Notes under the pieces: model-generated
Databases searched by the model: none
What the model was told of the DNA's origin: nothing
Seen by the model: the letters and a program-made list of their open reading frames with translations, nothing else
From: Brachypodium distachyon
Taxonomy: Eukaryota > Streptophyta > Magnoliopsida > Poales > Poaceae
Assembly (NCBI RefSeq): GCF_000005505.3
Contig: NC_016134.3
Coordinates: 7,732,624-7,796,623, forward strand
Direction: 5' to 3'
DNA: 64,000 nucleotides
Program-made: the position numbers and the translations under genes
In this document: positions 35,551 to 46,390 of the stretch, piece after piece
How positions within the stretch are numbered: the first letter of the stretch is position 1
Layout of the letters: the number at the start of each line of letters is the position of its first letter

Positions 35551-35562
35551 TCTATTTATAGG
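35551..35562 (-). promoter_or_regulatory. TATA box of the CCR-like gene, adjacent to a SINE
   Basis: On the minus strand it reads CCTATAAATAGAAC, about 215-225 bp upstream of the ATG at 35334. The TATAAATA is part of the 9-bp target duplication of the SINE at 35562-35850; the second copy of the motif is at 35851-35859. Confidence 0.65.
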
Positions 35563-35850
35563 AAAAAAAAACTCGACCTGCAAAGGAGGTAAGCCAGCCC
35601 CGGTCATTTGCATTAAGAAGAAGACCTCACGCAGGTTGAGAAACCCCCGAACTCTTGCCCCACACCATACACAGCGGCACCGAAGCCTGTGTGAGAGCGG
35701 ACGGGCCTTAGGTCTGTGCTTAAGGCGTGGGGCAGACGAGATTTTTTTTAACCCCAGCCTGAAATTCGCTCCCACGGGAAGCCGAACTCAAAACCTGAGG
35801 AGTGTTATTAGAGTTGTTCCTTAACCATTACGGCAAGGCCTCTTTCGCCG
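35562..35850 (-). mobile_element. tRNA-derived SINE (289 bp) with 9-bp target duplication
   Basis: On the minus strand the head GAGGCCTTGCCGTAATGG is A-box-like and AGGTTTTGAGTTCGGC is B-box-like. The body contains CAGGCTGGGGTTAAAAA, GCACAGACCTAAGGCCC and GTTTCTCAACCTGCGTGAGG, and it ends GCAGGTCGAG followed by nine T. Plant SINEs of the Au and p-SINE1 kind characteristically end in a T run. It is flanked by TATTTATAG on both sides (35553-35561 and 35851-35859). It sits directly upstream of the CCR-like gene's TATA box. Confidence 0.85.
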
Positions 35851-35859
35851 TATTTATAG

Positions 35860-36860
35860 ACAAGGCCGGCCCCAGAGTACACGCACCGAGAGCGGTTGGA
35901 AAAACGTGTGACCCACATTGTACAGGAACAGATCGAACGCCCCCACACCACAGTACACTACTCCCTCCGTCGAGTGACTCGAATTTGATCAAACATATAT
36001 GAATGTATCTATATTAAAAAACATCAATATTTGCTCAAATATGGACGGAGGGAGTAGTACCAGAGCTAGTTGATGGGAATTTTGTGATTCTATTTGCTGC
36101 GCTGGCGCTGCAGCTAGCGCTTTATTACTTAATTACTTACTCATGATCCAGAAGGCTGTATGCTGGGGTAATTAATTAATATACGCGCGCGGTTGGTACG
36201 ATCGAGGCGCGTACTTAGACCAGCAGCAATATTTGGAGTTGGTGGTCAGCAACTCAGCATATGGTAAGTGGTCGTGTGAGGCGCGTGAGAGAGAGACCTA
36301 GCTCAAGAAAAGTATATGTACCAACGTTTTTCTCTAAGTAATTAGTTTTATATATAAGTCACCAACCGCATGAGTCGTGACCCGCCAATTTCCACATGCA
36401 TGTAGCTACATTTCTTATATGCATACTTATTATATCAACTTGGCGACCATTTCAAATTGCAGGAAACATGGATCTGCAAACATTCAAAAAACTATTTTAT
36501 ATCGTTTTCTTGGTTTGTTATTTTTACCCTACCTGAACTGCTAATCTTGTCTGCACATGATTGAACCTTGTAAGAAACAATCCCACAAGTGTATTAGGCA
36601 TTCGTAAACGTTCACTACTTCTTAATTGAAACTTGGTGACGTGGAGGAAAAAGAAATGGAACAAAGAAGAGAACTGGCACACACATTGTTAGACAACTTC
36701 AGCTAACAGTCGGTCCTTTTACTATTGTACACGGTCACATTTAATACTAAAAAAATCATCTAGAGCATCTTTAAACACACAGTCGATTCTACGTGACGTG
36801 TAGGTTAATAATACTCACTCTATGCTAACAAATCATGTAGAGTAAGTTTAGATACTAAAG
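35860..36860. other. Intergenic with one Stowaway
   Basis: Apart from the Stowaway at 35961-36054 I see AT-rich spacer with short GCGCG and AATTAATTAATA runs and no supported gene. Confidence 0.5.
35961..36054. mobile_element. Stowaway MITE (94 bp)
   Basis: CTCCCTCCGTCGAGTGACTC at the left and ATATGGACGGAGGGAG at the right, with TA on both sides. Confidence 0.88.
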
Positions 36861-36867
36861 GGAAATT

Positions 36868-38342
36868 ATGTGCCTATAAACTTGACGACGTTGCAAATGC
36901 CTACGACAGAGTTGATTGGAGGTTCCTGTAAAGCGCATTACGGAATTCGTTTTGCTGAACAAATAATGGATTGGTTGGCTACTCGGTCTAGTTAAATGAG
37001 AAAATATTGCAACGGTTTGAGCCGTCTCGAGGCCTTGCAAGAGTTGAGTATATGTTGCACAGCTCACGAAATTTTGCATCTTCTTTTCGGCAATGATCTG
37101 TTCTTTTGGGCAAATGTTGATCAATCCACTAGGGTGAAATCAATTTTTGACAAGTATGAGCTCGGCACCAGGCAGCTCGTAAGCCCAAACAAGTTCCCCT
37201 TAATGCTAGGGGGGGAAGTTACAATGCGGATGGTGCAACAGTAATTGCAATTCTCAATATAAGGAAATGTGAGCTTCGACAAAAAATACCTTGGCCTCCC
37301 AGTCCTGAAAGTAGAATGATAAGTTTCAGTCCATAAAAGAGAAGATGAGTAAGAACTACTCAGCGTGGATGGAGAAATATCTGTCCAGCGGAGGTAAAGA
37401 AGTTATGGTTAAGTCAGTGTCGCAGGCAATTCCCACGTATGCAATGAGCGTCTTCAAGTTTTTTTGGGGGCAGGGAAGCGTCTTCAAGTTTTCGACAAGA
37501 CTCTGAGATGAGCTTTACAAAATCACCCGGGATTTCCGGTGGGGCGATGATAATAGGCTAGCATGGGATACCAAGCTAGATTAGACCTAACGGCTTTGGT
37601 GGCATTGGGTTCGGAGGCCTCTGCTTGTTCAACTAGGCCTTGCTAGCGCGGCAAGCTTGGAGACTTGCTGCAAATCCAGAAAGTTTATGTGGCCATCATG
37701 TGAAAGCGAACCCGCATAGTGTGTTAACTGACAGGCATTTTCAGCATACATCACCTGGATGGCAGGCCATCTCCCGTGGTTTGAACTCTTGAAGAAGGGC
37801 CTAGCTAGTTTGGCGAGTTAACTCTCCCTCAAAGATCCGGATTTGGGCGTGATAACTGGATCCCTAGGGGATCTTGAAAGTTGGGTTGGGTTGGGTTTCT
37901 GACCTCATTTACCAGGAGTCCAGGACTCTCACACATGAAAAGAAGATCTCATTAACGAAATTTTCCTTCCACATGAGCTGCTGAAATTGTCAAGATAAGA
38001 CTGCCTTCTAACCCCGGACTCCCAGAGAGGAATTCGTAGCCTGTCAGACTGTTAAAAGAGCCTACCGTTTGGTAACGGATAGTACATCCCTTCAGAATCT
38101 CCCGGGAAGCAGTCAAGATAAGACTGCTGTTTTTACTTGAAAGTTGGCGACCCACTCATTGACAGTGCAACAGAACATGTCGTCGGATCAAAGATAGACT
38201 TGCTCCATCTGTGGGCAGGAGAAGACGGGTACCATGCTGTTATGCGATGTACCAAGGCCCAAGCTCTATTGAAAACTTGGAGGCTGCCGCCTGAAGATAC
38301 TCTGGACATTACAGTACTGGACTGGGTCCCTACGCTAAGGTG
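36868..38342 (+). pseudogene. Decayed LINE (non-LTR retrotransposon) reverse transcriptase
   Basis: A run of blocks, in order but in shifting frames, matches the plant L1-type RT. They are: NAYDRVDWRFL (36895), HLLFGNDLFFWANVDQSTRV (37070-37135) with KSIFDKYELG, KKYLGLPVL (about 37280), KMSKNYSAWMEKYLSSGGK and QAIPTYAMSVFK (37340-37460), RWGDDNRLAW (about 37540), WQAISRGLELLKKGL-like (37760-37805), and the zinc-binding tail DGYHAVMRCTKAQALLKTW (38215-38280). The catalytic FADD is replaced by FGND and several stops interrupt, so it is inactive. It lies between the CAR gene 3' end and the CCR-like promoter region. Confidence 0.8.
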
Positions 38343-38525
38343 AAAGCACCGAGGTTTCCCGTAATTACCAAACGAAAAATAGAATCCACAAAACATCACA
38401 AGAACATTGCTCGAACTGACTGAAAACTTGAGATACATATATCAGACAGTCGATCAATAGCACACGCTGGCACGCAAAGATCCCTACTCCACAGGTCATC
38501 TCATCTAACCTGCAAGAACTGCATC

Positions 38526-41500
38526 TCATCTGGCGACGGCTTCGATCCACTTGATGGTGACAAAGAGCTCGCCGGACTCGACATCCCGCAGGCGCAGCCG
38601 GCAGTCGAGCACGACCTCCCCACCGGAGTACGTCACGAAGGTGTCGGAGATGAGGCAGTTGTCGGCGCCGGGGGCCACCTTCCGGAGCTTGGTCTCCCCT
38701 GTCGTCAGCTGGAGCGCGCGCCGCAGCTTCGTCGCCGCGGCCACCGGCTGCAGGTCCAGGAAGGCGTGGCCCATCTTGTCGTCCTGCTTGAACCGGTCCC
38801 GATCGAATACCTCCTGCCAATAGCAACGGAATGGAACAGAGATTGTTCAGTTGATCCGGACAAACAAAGTTGTGCTGGTAGTGCTCCCTCTCAGACTTCT
38901 CCAGTATGCGAATTTCGGTTCTTAAAACTATAGGGGGTCTCTCTTAACGGTTACAGTTGATATTGATATAGGGAATTGATTTTTAATCTCAATCATTAAA
39001 TGTGATGGAAAGTATACATAGAAAGAGGACAGTCTATTCTTGTGTTTAGTTGGTGAGAGTTCATGAGGAAATAGCTTAGGAAAAAAACATAAGTTAGGAT
39101 GAACGGCTAGATCATCTCTAGCAAAAAATTCCCTCCAAATACCCACCTCCCCTTATTAAAAATGGTGAAAGTGGGTCTCAAACTCCCATGCCCAATATTT
39201 TCTAACCAGCGCACACACTCTCCAACTCTCATTCTCGTCCGGCATTGGGGCTTCCCATGAGTCCTGCAAGAGAACGTCAAGGTGCTCACACCCCTTCTTG
39301 TTGGCCAGCCGCAAGCTGTAGCTACAGACGACTTGAAGTTTGTCCTTCACAAACCTCTTCAAAGCGAAGAAGTGAAGCAGAAGATTGAGACTAGCCAGGA
39401 TGCCCAGGAACGCCTTGCACATGTCTGTGGAGATGGCGATGCACCAACTGGACCCGTTAGTACCCAAGGAGCTCAGTGATGAACTCAGAGAGCTAGAAGT
39501 CAGACCGCACTGGATGTGGTCAAGCAAAACCACAATCACGTGCACGTCTGGCATTGGACGTCCTCCTTGAGCGTCGGTCGGAGAACAACGCTGTCAGGGA
39601 TGAGAACGAGCTAATACTTCTCAACTGCCATGTCAGAAAACTAGCCGTTGGGAACCCGGAATGGCCATGTTAACCCGGGCCACGGCTAACGCTCTTTCAC
39701 ATTTGCTCGAGTTGCGAGTTAAGGGAAAAGGAGGGATGCTATGTCAAGTTGCTCGACAAAGTGTCGAGGCAGGTGTATTTGGGTTGTGGCAAGCCGCTTC
39801 ACCCCCGAGTTCCTCACGCGACTTGACTTCTGTCACAACTTCATTTGAATGCTGATTGGGGGCTTATCAGAAGGTAGATATGCTACAATTTGAATACACT
39901 GCATATACATATGACACAGGGTTCCACCAACCTAGGCGGGATACACCCAAGGTTCCTAAGCCTTGCCGATACTGGGAAAGGGGGACACAAGTTCTACTCA
40001 AGTACGACATGCAGTTCTACCCATACACGTTATGGAGTCCTATGCATAGGCAAGGAGGAGGCAACCACCATATCGCACCAATATAAGGAAGGCCAAGACT
40101 CCATAAGAGAACCAAGCAAAAGTTCAAGTTCCACCAGAGCCATAGAAGCCGATTGAAGTTCAAAAACCCTAGCCATCATCGAGTTGCCTCCCAATTAGCC
40201 GGTACCGCTATTTTTAAAGGCAAGTATAATCTGTGAACATGAGATCATCCAATCCAAGTAGCAGCAAAGTTGTTATCCATCCCACTGGGGCCAGAACCTG
40301 GGTAAATATGTGTCTAGTGATCCCTGGTACCCCATGTGTAACCCCACGACCAAAGAAATGATGTACGAAACCGTATTGTTACGAGGCACAGATATTTTAT
40401 CCCTCAACAAGTATCCTCTTACTCAAGAATAGCAATTATCACTGCCTAGGATTTTGCAATGTGTTACTGCAATTACGTTACCTAGCTCCACTTCTTCTAG
40501 TTAACAAACAATGACCAGCTAGGTCTAATTGGACAAGACACATGTTAATTTCTTGCACTAGATGCATCAACGTAAATTACGTAATGGCCAACGTGGTGAA
40601 GGTAGGCTGCAGGACCCCAAGGCCTTCAGGGCATCCACAACCTTTAGAGGTAACTCTACCTCTACGCTAGGACCCACCTCATGTCTCTAATCTTATCACC
40701 AAATGCTACAATCTTTAGAGCTAGTTTCACCTCTAAGCTAGATCCCACATTGAGTATGAAGTATATGGCATCTCTGACCTCTCTCATGATCTCTTGTCTC
40801 TCTTTTTTTATTGGTGTCATGTTATTTAGAGGTTGCCTCCAAAGGAAGAGAGACTTCATACCTCTTAAGCTTAGAGGCAAGGAGATGTGGTGATTAGAGG
40901 ACGCCTCTAAGCATTAGAGGCATCTATAGATGTAGCTTTCTCAGAAACTATGGATGCCATTAGTTGCCCTTCTTCCTACACTATTGAGATAACAAGGCCT
41001 TTAGTTAGCTCTGGAGCGTGGGAGGCATGCTACCAAAACAATGGGGCATTACCTGACTGTCTCTTTGGAGACATTTCATAAAACGGGGCACTATCCGTGT
41101 GGCATATACATTGAGAAAAAAATATCACATTCTGCTCACATACAGGGGCACAGCCGAGATTTAGGTATGAGGGGCAAAGAGGACAATAACCATACAAGAG
41201 ATCCAACACAACAATATATCAAGTCTCAAGTTTAGCTTTCTGGCAGCTTAGGGTGTGTTTGGTTGGGCGGCCAAGTTGGGCGGGTTGGGGCCAACCACTT
41301 TTTTCTGGTTGGGGCCAACCACCTGAGTGTTTGGTTGTGTGGGTGGGGTGAACCCAAATTCGTGTTTGGTTGTCTTAGTCAGACTGAATGGGTCGGCCCA
41401 GTTTGGCGTTTGGTTGTCTAGTTTTTTTTTCGTGTGGCTCTTCTTCCTCCTCTGTCATAATCTGTCATAACTCCATTAGCCCACCTCCACCACCATCGCT

Positions 41501-44500
41501 TTATCTCCCCTTCAATTCCCAGACTACCGGCGGTCTTTCCTCAAATTGAAGCCCTGGAATTATTCTCTATCATTCTTCGAATCAATTTTGCGTTTTATCT
41601 CCTTAATCTTTCTTATTTTCGGATCAAAATTGTTAGGAGCAAGTCAATAACTTCTGGTCTTTCTTATCCCTGCATACATGTCGAGGGGGAGGGGGCAGAG
41701 GAAGAACACGGAGGGAGCAGCGGAAGGGCTCGCGCTGGAGGCGGCTAGAGGAAGGGTCGAAGGCGAGCAAGGGGCCTGCGCGGCTGCGCCGGAGGCGGCC
41801 GGAGGAAGGACAAGATACGTCCATGTCGGGATTGAAGAGGAAGGGGGCAGAGGAAGAAGAGGGAGGGGCAGAGGAAGTCGAGCTCAGCGGCGGGAGCGGG
41901 CCGGCAGCGAGCAGCGGGTCTGCCGTCACCACGACCTCCACCAGCCGCACCTTCTCAGGCAGCGAGGGGTCAGGAGACGGCGGAGTGGACAGCAGCGGCG
42001 GCGGCGGCGGGGCTCGCGACGACGGCAGGCTCCTCGTTGACGGCGGCGGCGGCGGCGGGGCTCGCAGGCGACGGCAGCGAGGTCGGAGCAGCAACGGCGT
42101 GAAGTCGAGACGAGCGAGAGAGAAGAAGACGAGCGAGAGAAAGGGCGTGAGGAAGAAGACGAGCGAGAGAAAGGGCACTTCGCGTGGATGAGAAGAGGTC
42201 GCCCCGCTCGTGAGCCGCGTGGGTCGACCGATTTGGCCGGCTCACACGGACCAGCATTTTGGCCCTTTTTTCGGTCCAAGCCGACCACGCCCCTAAGCCA
42301 AACACGAGAAAAAATTGTTTTGGGTCAGTTAGCACTGCGCGGGGCGGCCCGATCCTGTGAACCAAACACACCCTTAGTTTGCTTCATTGGTTTAGTCTCG
42401 AAATGGTTTGTTAACCAAGCCTAAGCATTGATATCAAAGCACAACCACATATGTTTTGCAAATCAAAAGAAAGATTTCTTTCCACTTTACATGCAGTTCT
42501 AGGACTACCAAGCCCATAAAAAATTAACGAACTAGCTAGATTTCTAATATCACCACATCTAACAAATGAATTAATCTCTTGCTTTCTAGGTAAGTAAATT
42601 GTACACTCACCAGACAGGAAAACTGATCTAAAAATGTCTGCAGATTACTTGTAGTAGTCTTTATATAGGTGTACTTCAGATCGACTTGAGTTTTATTTGT
42701 TAGGTCCAGCAGTGTTGCTCACTGGATGACGACACTAGGGCAGGATTTATGGAGCAGCAGTTGGATGGCAGTGAGACACAACCTAGCACTAACAGAGCTG
42801 GTGAGCGGCGGCAGTGATCTCATTCAGTGGAGACAATCCTGGTGCCTGATGGCATCTGAAGAATCAAAGCTTGAAAGAATAAAGGGAACTGTAATATATC
42901 CCTGATGGCCTATATGCCTCGTCCAGCAAACATGACACATGACAGCTATTAGGCCTACGGTGCACTTCTATTGGGCCTGACATATAGCAGGTAGGAATTA
43001 CCCAACAGATACACCCTTCTTCCGTTCTGTTTCTTCCAGCCCAATTACTGGCTAACTACTCCCTCCGTTCTGTTTCTTCCAGCCCAATTACTAGCTAACT
43101 ACTCCCCCCGTTCCATAATTCTTGCAGTGGTTTCATACATAATGAGTTGTACCAATATACCAAGAATCCATATATTGGGAGCGGAATTTGCTAGGAGTGC
43201 ATGTTTGCAATAGGTCTGGACATTTAGTTTTGTGACAATTGATCAAAGTACATGTAGTTCCATCAATTCTACAGAGACGAACAAATCATAGCTCAAAACT
43301 AGGGTCAAAAGTTGGTACAGTCTCAAGACAAATGTTCTTACACTACAGTCTCAGCTTATAAGTGGAGAAGTGCACAAGAAAATTGATTAACTTACGGGAG
43401 AACAGCAGGCCATACTGGTCTCTCTATATTCATGGGTGATGTGTTTTATACAAGCAATATACAATAGACCGGTTGTGTCCATCGACATAACCACAAAAGA
43501 TCATTGATTTTTTTCATATGAGCATTAGTTGTGGTCGCAACATCCACAGAAGTGTGAGGTTTATTGAGAGATGAAACATATTTCAAACTGAAGGTTTGTC
43601 GAACACAATCATATTACTCCCTCCGATCCATAATAAGCTATGTTGCATGGATACGGTAAAGACCTGCCGTATCAGTGCAGAAAACGTACTCAGAACGGGG
43701 ATACGCACAGAACGGCTAGGAGACGCATGTCCTCAGTTAGCCCGTTTTTTAATTTTAGAAAATAGGAAAAGGCTAGCTGGGGTATGCACGGGAGATACTC
43801 AGGGATACATAAAGGCCTGTTAGACTTGATCGGTGGCCCATTAGAGCATGTACAATGCAAGGTGCTAAGACAGGTGCTTACGAAAATAAACCAAGCACTT
43901 TTTTAAGCACCAGCGCTTATTTGTACAGAGGAGGTGCCAAGTTAGGCATCTACTTAGTCTAAATAAGCATCAGTGCTTAACAAAAACCGGTTAATTTTTC
44001 TAAGCATCCAACTAGGCATCTTGCATTGTACATGCTCTTAGAAGACGTGCTCGATGGAAATTGACTGGACTAAAAGAATATCACGTACGCATTGACTCCT
44101 CTCGCCATGACCTATATCAGTTTTCTGTGGCAGAGCCCTGCTTTTCCATTTTCTATGTATTTATACCTTATAATAGCCGTATCCCCGTAAGTGTATTTTT
44201 AAAAAGTGCCGTTTTCCCGTATCCCCGTATACGTATCGCCGTATTCGTATCCCCATACCATGTAACATAGATAATAAGTGTCTCAGACTTAGTACAACTT
44301 TGTGCTAAGTTAGTGCAAAATCTGAGACATTTATTATGGATCGGAGGGAGTAAAAAACTAGGCTTTTCAAAATAGAATCACTGGGTAGAAGAAACAGGGT
44401 AACTTACAAATTTGATGACCCCTACTGGCTCCTTGATGGAGAAGACCATCTCTTCGTTCCAAACTGGATTGAGGCAACTGTTGATTACTTTTGTTTTTGC

Positions 44501-45627
44501 GTTCTGTCAGGTGAAGAAAAAATAACGAACAACGAATAGCGTTAGCCTTCAGTGAAGAACTTCTCCGCCCATAAACAAATGCACATGAGCTTGACAGATT
44601 TCAACCAAATCAAATTGCTAGGTCAAAGTGAGAAATGTTTTCTGAAAATACAACACTATCAAGTATAAGATTGAGAGCTCTCAGTTTTCCAACCGGCAGC
44701 GAAAGATATATATAAAAGTATAAAACTATGATTTCCTGATGAAATTGAGAATTTTTGTGTTTGCTAGCATCTCAATATGAGAAGTATGGATTATCCCAAA
44801 AGGGGACCCAAGTTGAGGTCAAATTGCTCCAGGAGTTGAAGGAATAGACAACTAATTATCGGTAAGGAATGATGAAATTAACCTCCAGGAGGGGCTTAGA
44901 GAATATTCCAATGGTGCTCCCATTGATAAAGAAACAAGACTGACTCTCATCATGACATGATAAAAAAAAATGAGGGAGTAGATTTGGCAACCCACTATGA
45001 AAATCAAAAGCATAATGGGTATAGAAAAAAGGACCAGGTCGTAAACAGCTTTAGTGCTCCATGTCATCTTTGACGGAATGTTTCAGGCAGGTGCTCTGCT
45101 TAGAATTGACAAACACTTGCTCCCTCCTCAGGAAGCTGTAACCAAGAGCACGGATGGAAAAATCATTTCCTTTCCGTAGTAAATAGGTCAACTAATTATA
45201 CCTACGAATGGTTTAACACAACTGTACATAATATGTAGATGCCTACATGCCAAGAAAAATGTTCAATTTGGGACCAAAACACAGTTGCTTGCACATGTGA
45301 AAAGGCTGAATCACAAAGAAACAGCAGCCACTTTTTTTTCAGATAATGGAAGAGAAACGTCTCCCCAGACCTGGAACCAACCCAAAATCAGCAGCCACTG
45401 GAAGGAATCCTAGCAGGCTATCAACTCAAGAAGCAGGAGGAGTGCGTATAAAAATTAAATGTACTCGGCCAAGATTCAGGCTAGTTACTGACCCTATCTG
45501 CGAGGCGGACGACGACGTAAGGGTCGCTGGAGGTGAAGTCCCTGATGGCGAGGTTGGTCCCCTGCGCCACCACTACCTTGAGCACGCCAAGCCTCGCCGC
45601 CCTCCCCTCCGCCTCCTGCTCCTCCAT
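38526..45627 (-). CDS. CAR-type C2-domain (ABA-related) protein, 172 aa, three exons
   Basis: Exons (minus): 45627-45493, 44503-44408 and 38813-38526; all junctions are phase 0 and GT-AG, giving 45+32+95 residues. It is a small single-C2 protein of the plant CAR/GAP1 group, known to bind phospholipids in a calcium-dependent way and to recruit ABA receptors to membranes. Calcium-site Asp30 and Asp35 (RDFTSSDPYVVV), NPVWNEEM, and Asp81, Asp83 and Asp88/89 (VFDRDRFKQDDKMG) are all present. The C-terminal block CLISDTFVTYSGGEVVLDCR, LRLRDVESGELFVTIKW is the group-specific extension. Total length is normal for CARs. Intron 2 is 5.6 kb and packed with mobile elements; intron 1 is 989 bp. The ATG chosen is the only one upstream of the C2 start. 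Exon 2 would be missed by ORF finding because it is only 32 codons. Confidence 0.9.
40629..40958. mobile_element. Tourist-like MITE (about 330 bp)
   Basis: Left end GGGCATCCACAACCTTTAGAGG; right end TCAGAAACTATGGATGCC, which inverts to GGCATCCATAGTTTCTGA. Internally CCTCTAAGC/GCTTAGAGG motifs recur in both orientations (CTTAGAGGCAAGG, CCTCTAAGCATTAGAGG). The target duplication is unclear, so the superfamily is tentative. Confidence 0.6.
41251..42374. mobile_element. Harbinger-type non-autonomous element (1.1 kb) with GC-rich core
   Basis: Inverted ends GGGTGTGTTTGGTT and AACCAAACACACCC are flanked by TTA on both sides (41248-41250 and 42375-42377), as in PIF/Harbinger insertions. The first 200 bp carry repeated GTTTGGTTG and GGTTGGGGCCAACCAC motifs. 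Positions about 41680-42180 are GC-rich and hold overlapping frames on both strands (for example 41823-42191, KRKGAEEEEGGAEE with a Gly/Ser-rich tail). These are low-complexity and are not called as genes. No DDE transposase is visible. Confidence 0.75.
43021..43106. repeat. 43-bp tandem duplication
   Basis: TCCGTTCTGTTTCTTCCAGC, then CCAATTACT(G/A)GCTAACTACT, occurs at 43021 and again at 43064, followed by a third partial CCCCCCGTTCC at about 43104. The repeated unit ends in a Stowaway left terminus (ACTCCCTCCGTTC). Confidence 0.85.
43638..44270. mobile_element. hAT-like MITE nested in the Stowaway
   Basis: Termini CTATGTTGCATGG and CCATGTAACATAG are inverted, and the 8-bp target duplication ATAATAAG is exact on both sides (43630-43637 and 44271-44278). 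8-bp duplications are typical of hAT elements. Near the right end there are repeated GTATCCCCGTA motifs. It is itself interrupted at 43844-44037. Confidence 0.85.
43844..44037. mobile_element. Tourist MITE nested in the hAT-like element (194 bp)
   Basis: Inverted ends GAGCATGTACAATGCAAGGTG and CATCTTGCATTGTACATGCTC, with TTA on both sides (43841-43843 and 44038-44040), the PIF/Harbinger target duplication. The interior carries AAGCACCAGCGCTTATTTG and AATAAGCATCAGTGCTTAA, in line with a palindromic element. Confidence 0.9.
44504..45492 (-). other. Intron 1 of the CAR gene
   Basis: A 989-bp intron, donor AGG|GTCAGT and acceptor TCTGACAG, phase 0. There is no recognisable element inside. Confidence 0.8.
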
Positions 45628-45964
45628 CTTCCAAATCGAATCTTTCGAGTCACTCCCTCTCTTCCGTACTGAAAATCAATTAGCTTCGCCCGATTGGAGA
45701 AGAATTCGCCTGCTAGTTTGCGCAGGGAGAGGGAGGCTTGTGCTTGGAGGAGGGGAATATGGGCAAAGCGGATGCTGGATGTGTTTGCTGTTGGAGACGA
45801 AGAACGGCGTTTAATGTAGGCTGGCCACCAACGCCGAGTGAGTGGTACGACGACTCGGTCAGTTCACGGAGCGGACCCAGCACAACTTCGGTCAAATCCG
45901 CGGCAGAACCTTCAGAAAAAGATTAACCTTCTGTTCCCACAAGTGATTCGGGATTTTACTTTAT
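45628..45964. promoter_or_regulatory. Promoter region of the CAR gene
   Basis: Upstream flank of the minus-strand ATG at 45627, partly GC-rich, with no clear TATA box. The open frames here (45533-45926) are shadows of exon 1 or chance frames. Confidence 0.4.
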
Positions 45965-46166
45965 CTTTTCAAGTTTGATTAAACGCATAGGTAAAAATAT
46001 TAACAACTACTGTACTATACTGAATCAATATATTGTTAAAACATATTGCATGTTCGATCTGATGATCATGATTTAGCAATGTACTCTTATTTTGTTGTAA
46101 CAAGATTGATCAAACTTTAGAAAGTTTGATATTCAAAAGAATATAATATTTGGGACAAAGGAAGTA
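45965..46166. mobile_element. Stowaway-like MITE (about 200 bp), core AAAGTTTGAC family
   Basis: The arms TTCAAGTTTGATTAAACG and GATCAAACTTTAGAAAGTTTG flank an AT-rich interior, and the right end is GGGACAAAGGAAGTA. It lies immediately next to the fold-back MITE at 46183-46390. Confidence 0.65.
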
Positions 46167-46182
46167 CATAACAAAGTAGCAA

Positions 46183-46390
46183 GTAAATAGCGCAGAACCA
46201 CCACATTGAACACAGTTGTTGCACGGGTTTTGTTAATTTTCGCGCAAAACCACCGCGATTCAGGCAAGTTGTTACATACATCACTGAATCGCGCAAACAA
46301 ACTTGCTTGAATGGTTTTGCGCGAAAATTAACAAAAATCGGTGGTTTTCGCAGCAATAGTCTCATAGGTGGTGGTTCTGTGCTATTTGCT
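46183..46390. mobile_element. Fold-back MITE (about 208 bp), Mutator-like
   Basis: GTAAATAGCGCAGAACCACCAC at the left mirrors GGTGGTGGTTCTGTGCTATTTGC at the right. A second inner arm pair is TTAATTTTCGCGCAAAACCA with TGGTTTTGCGCGAAAATTAA. The whole element can fold into one long hairpin. The target duplication was not resolved. Confidence 0.7.

Larger units (their letters stand above)
43617..44350. mobile_element. Outer Stowaway (Thalos-like) MITE of a triple-nested insertion
   Basis: The ends CTCCCTCCGATCCATAATAA and TTATTATGGATCGGAGGGAG are flanked by TA (43615-43616, 44351-44352). The element is split after CCATAATAAG at 43637 and resumes at 44271 with ATAATAAGTGTCTCAGACTT. The uninterrupted length would be about 93 bp. 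The subfamily name is from recollection of Triticeae Stowaways. Confidence 0.88.
38814..44407 (-). other. Intron 2 of the CAR gene, enlarged by transposons
   Basis: A 5594-bp intron with donor TTT|GTAAGT at 44407 and acceptor TTGGCAG ending at 38814. Inside are a MITE at 40629-40958, a 1.1-kb Harbinger-type element at 41251-42374, a short tandem duplication near 43021-43106 and a triple-nested MITE at 43617-44350. The stretch 39160-39640 contains gene-like frames on both strands (for example KPLQSEEVKQKIETSQDAQE) that I cannot assign; 39650-40620 shows nothing recognisable. Confidence 0.8.

Noticed and set aside
36868..38342. Active LINE
   Set aside because: Several frameshifts and stops, and the FADD catalytic motif is changed to FGND.
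41633..42371. Overlapping 120-180 aa frames at 42 kb
   Set aside because: They lie within the Harbinger-type element's GC-rich core and are low-complexity; no transposase motif.
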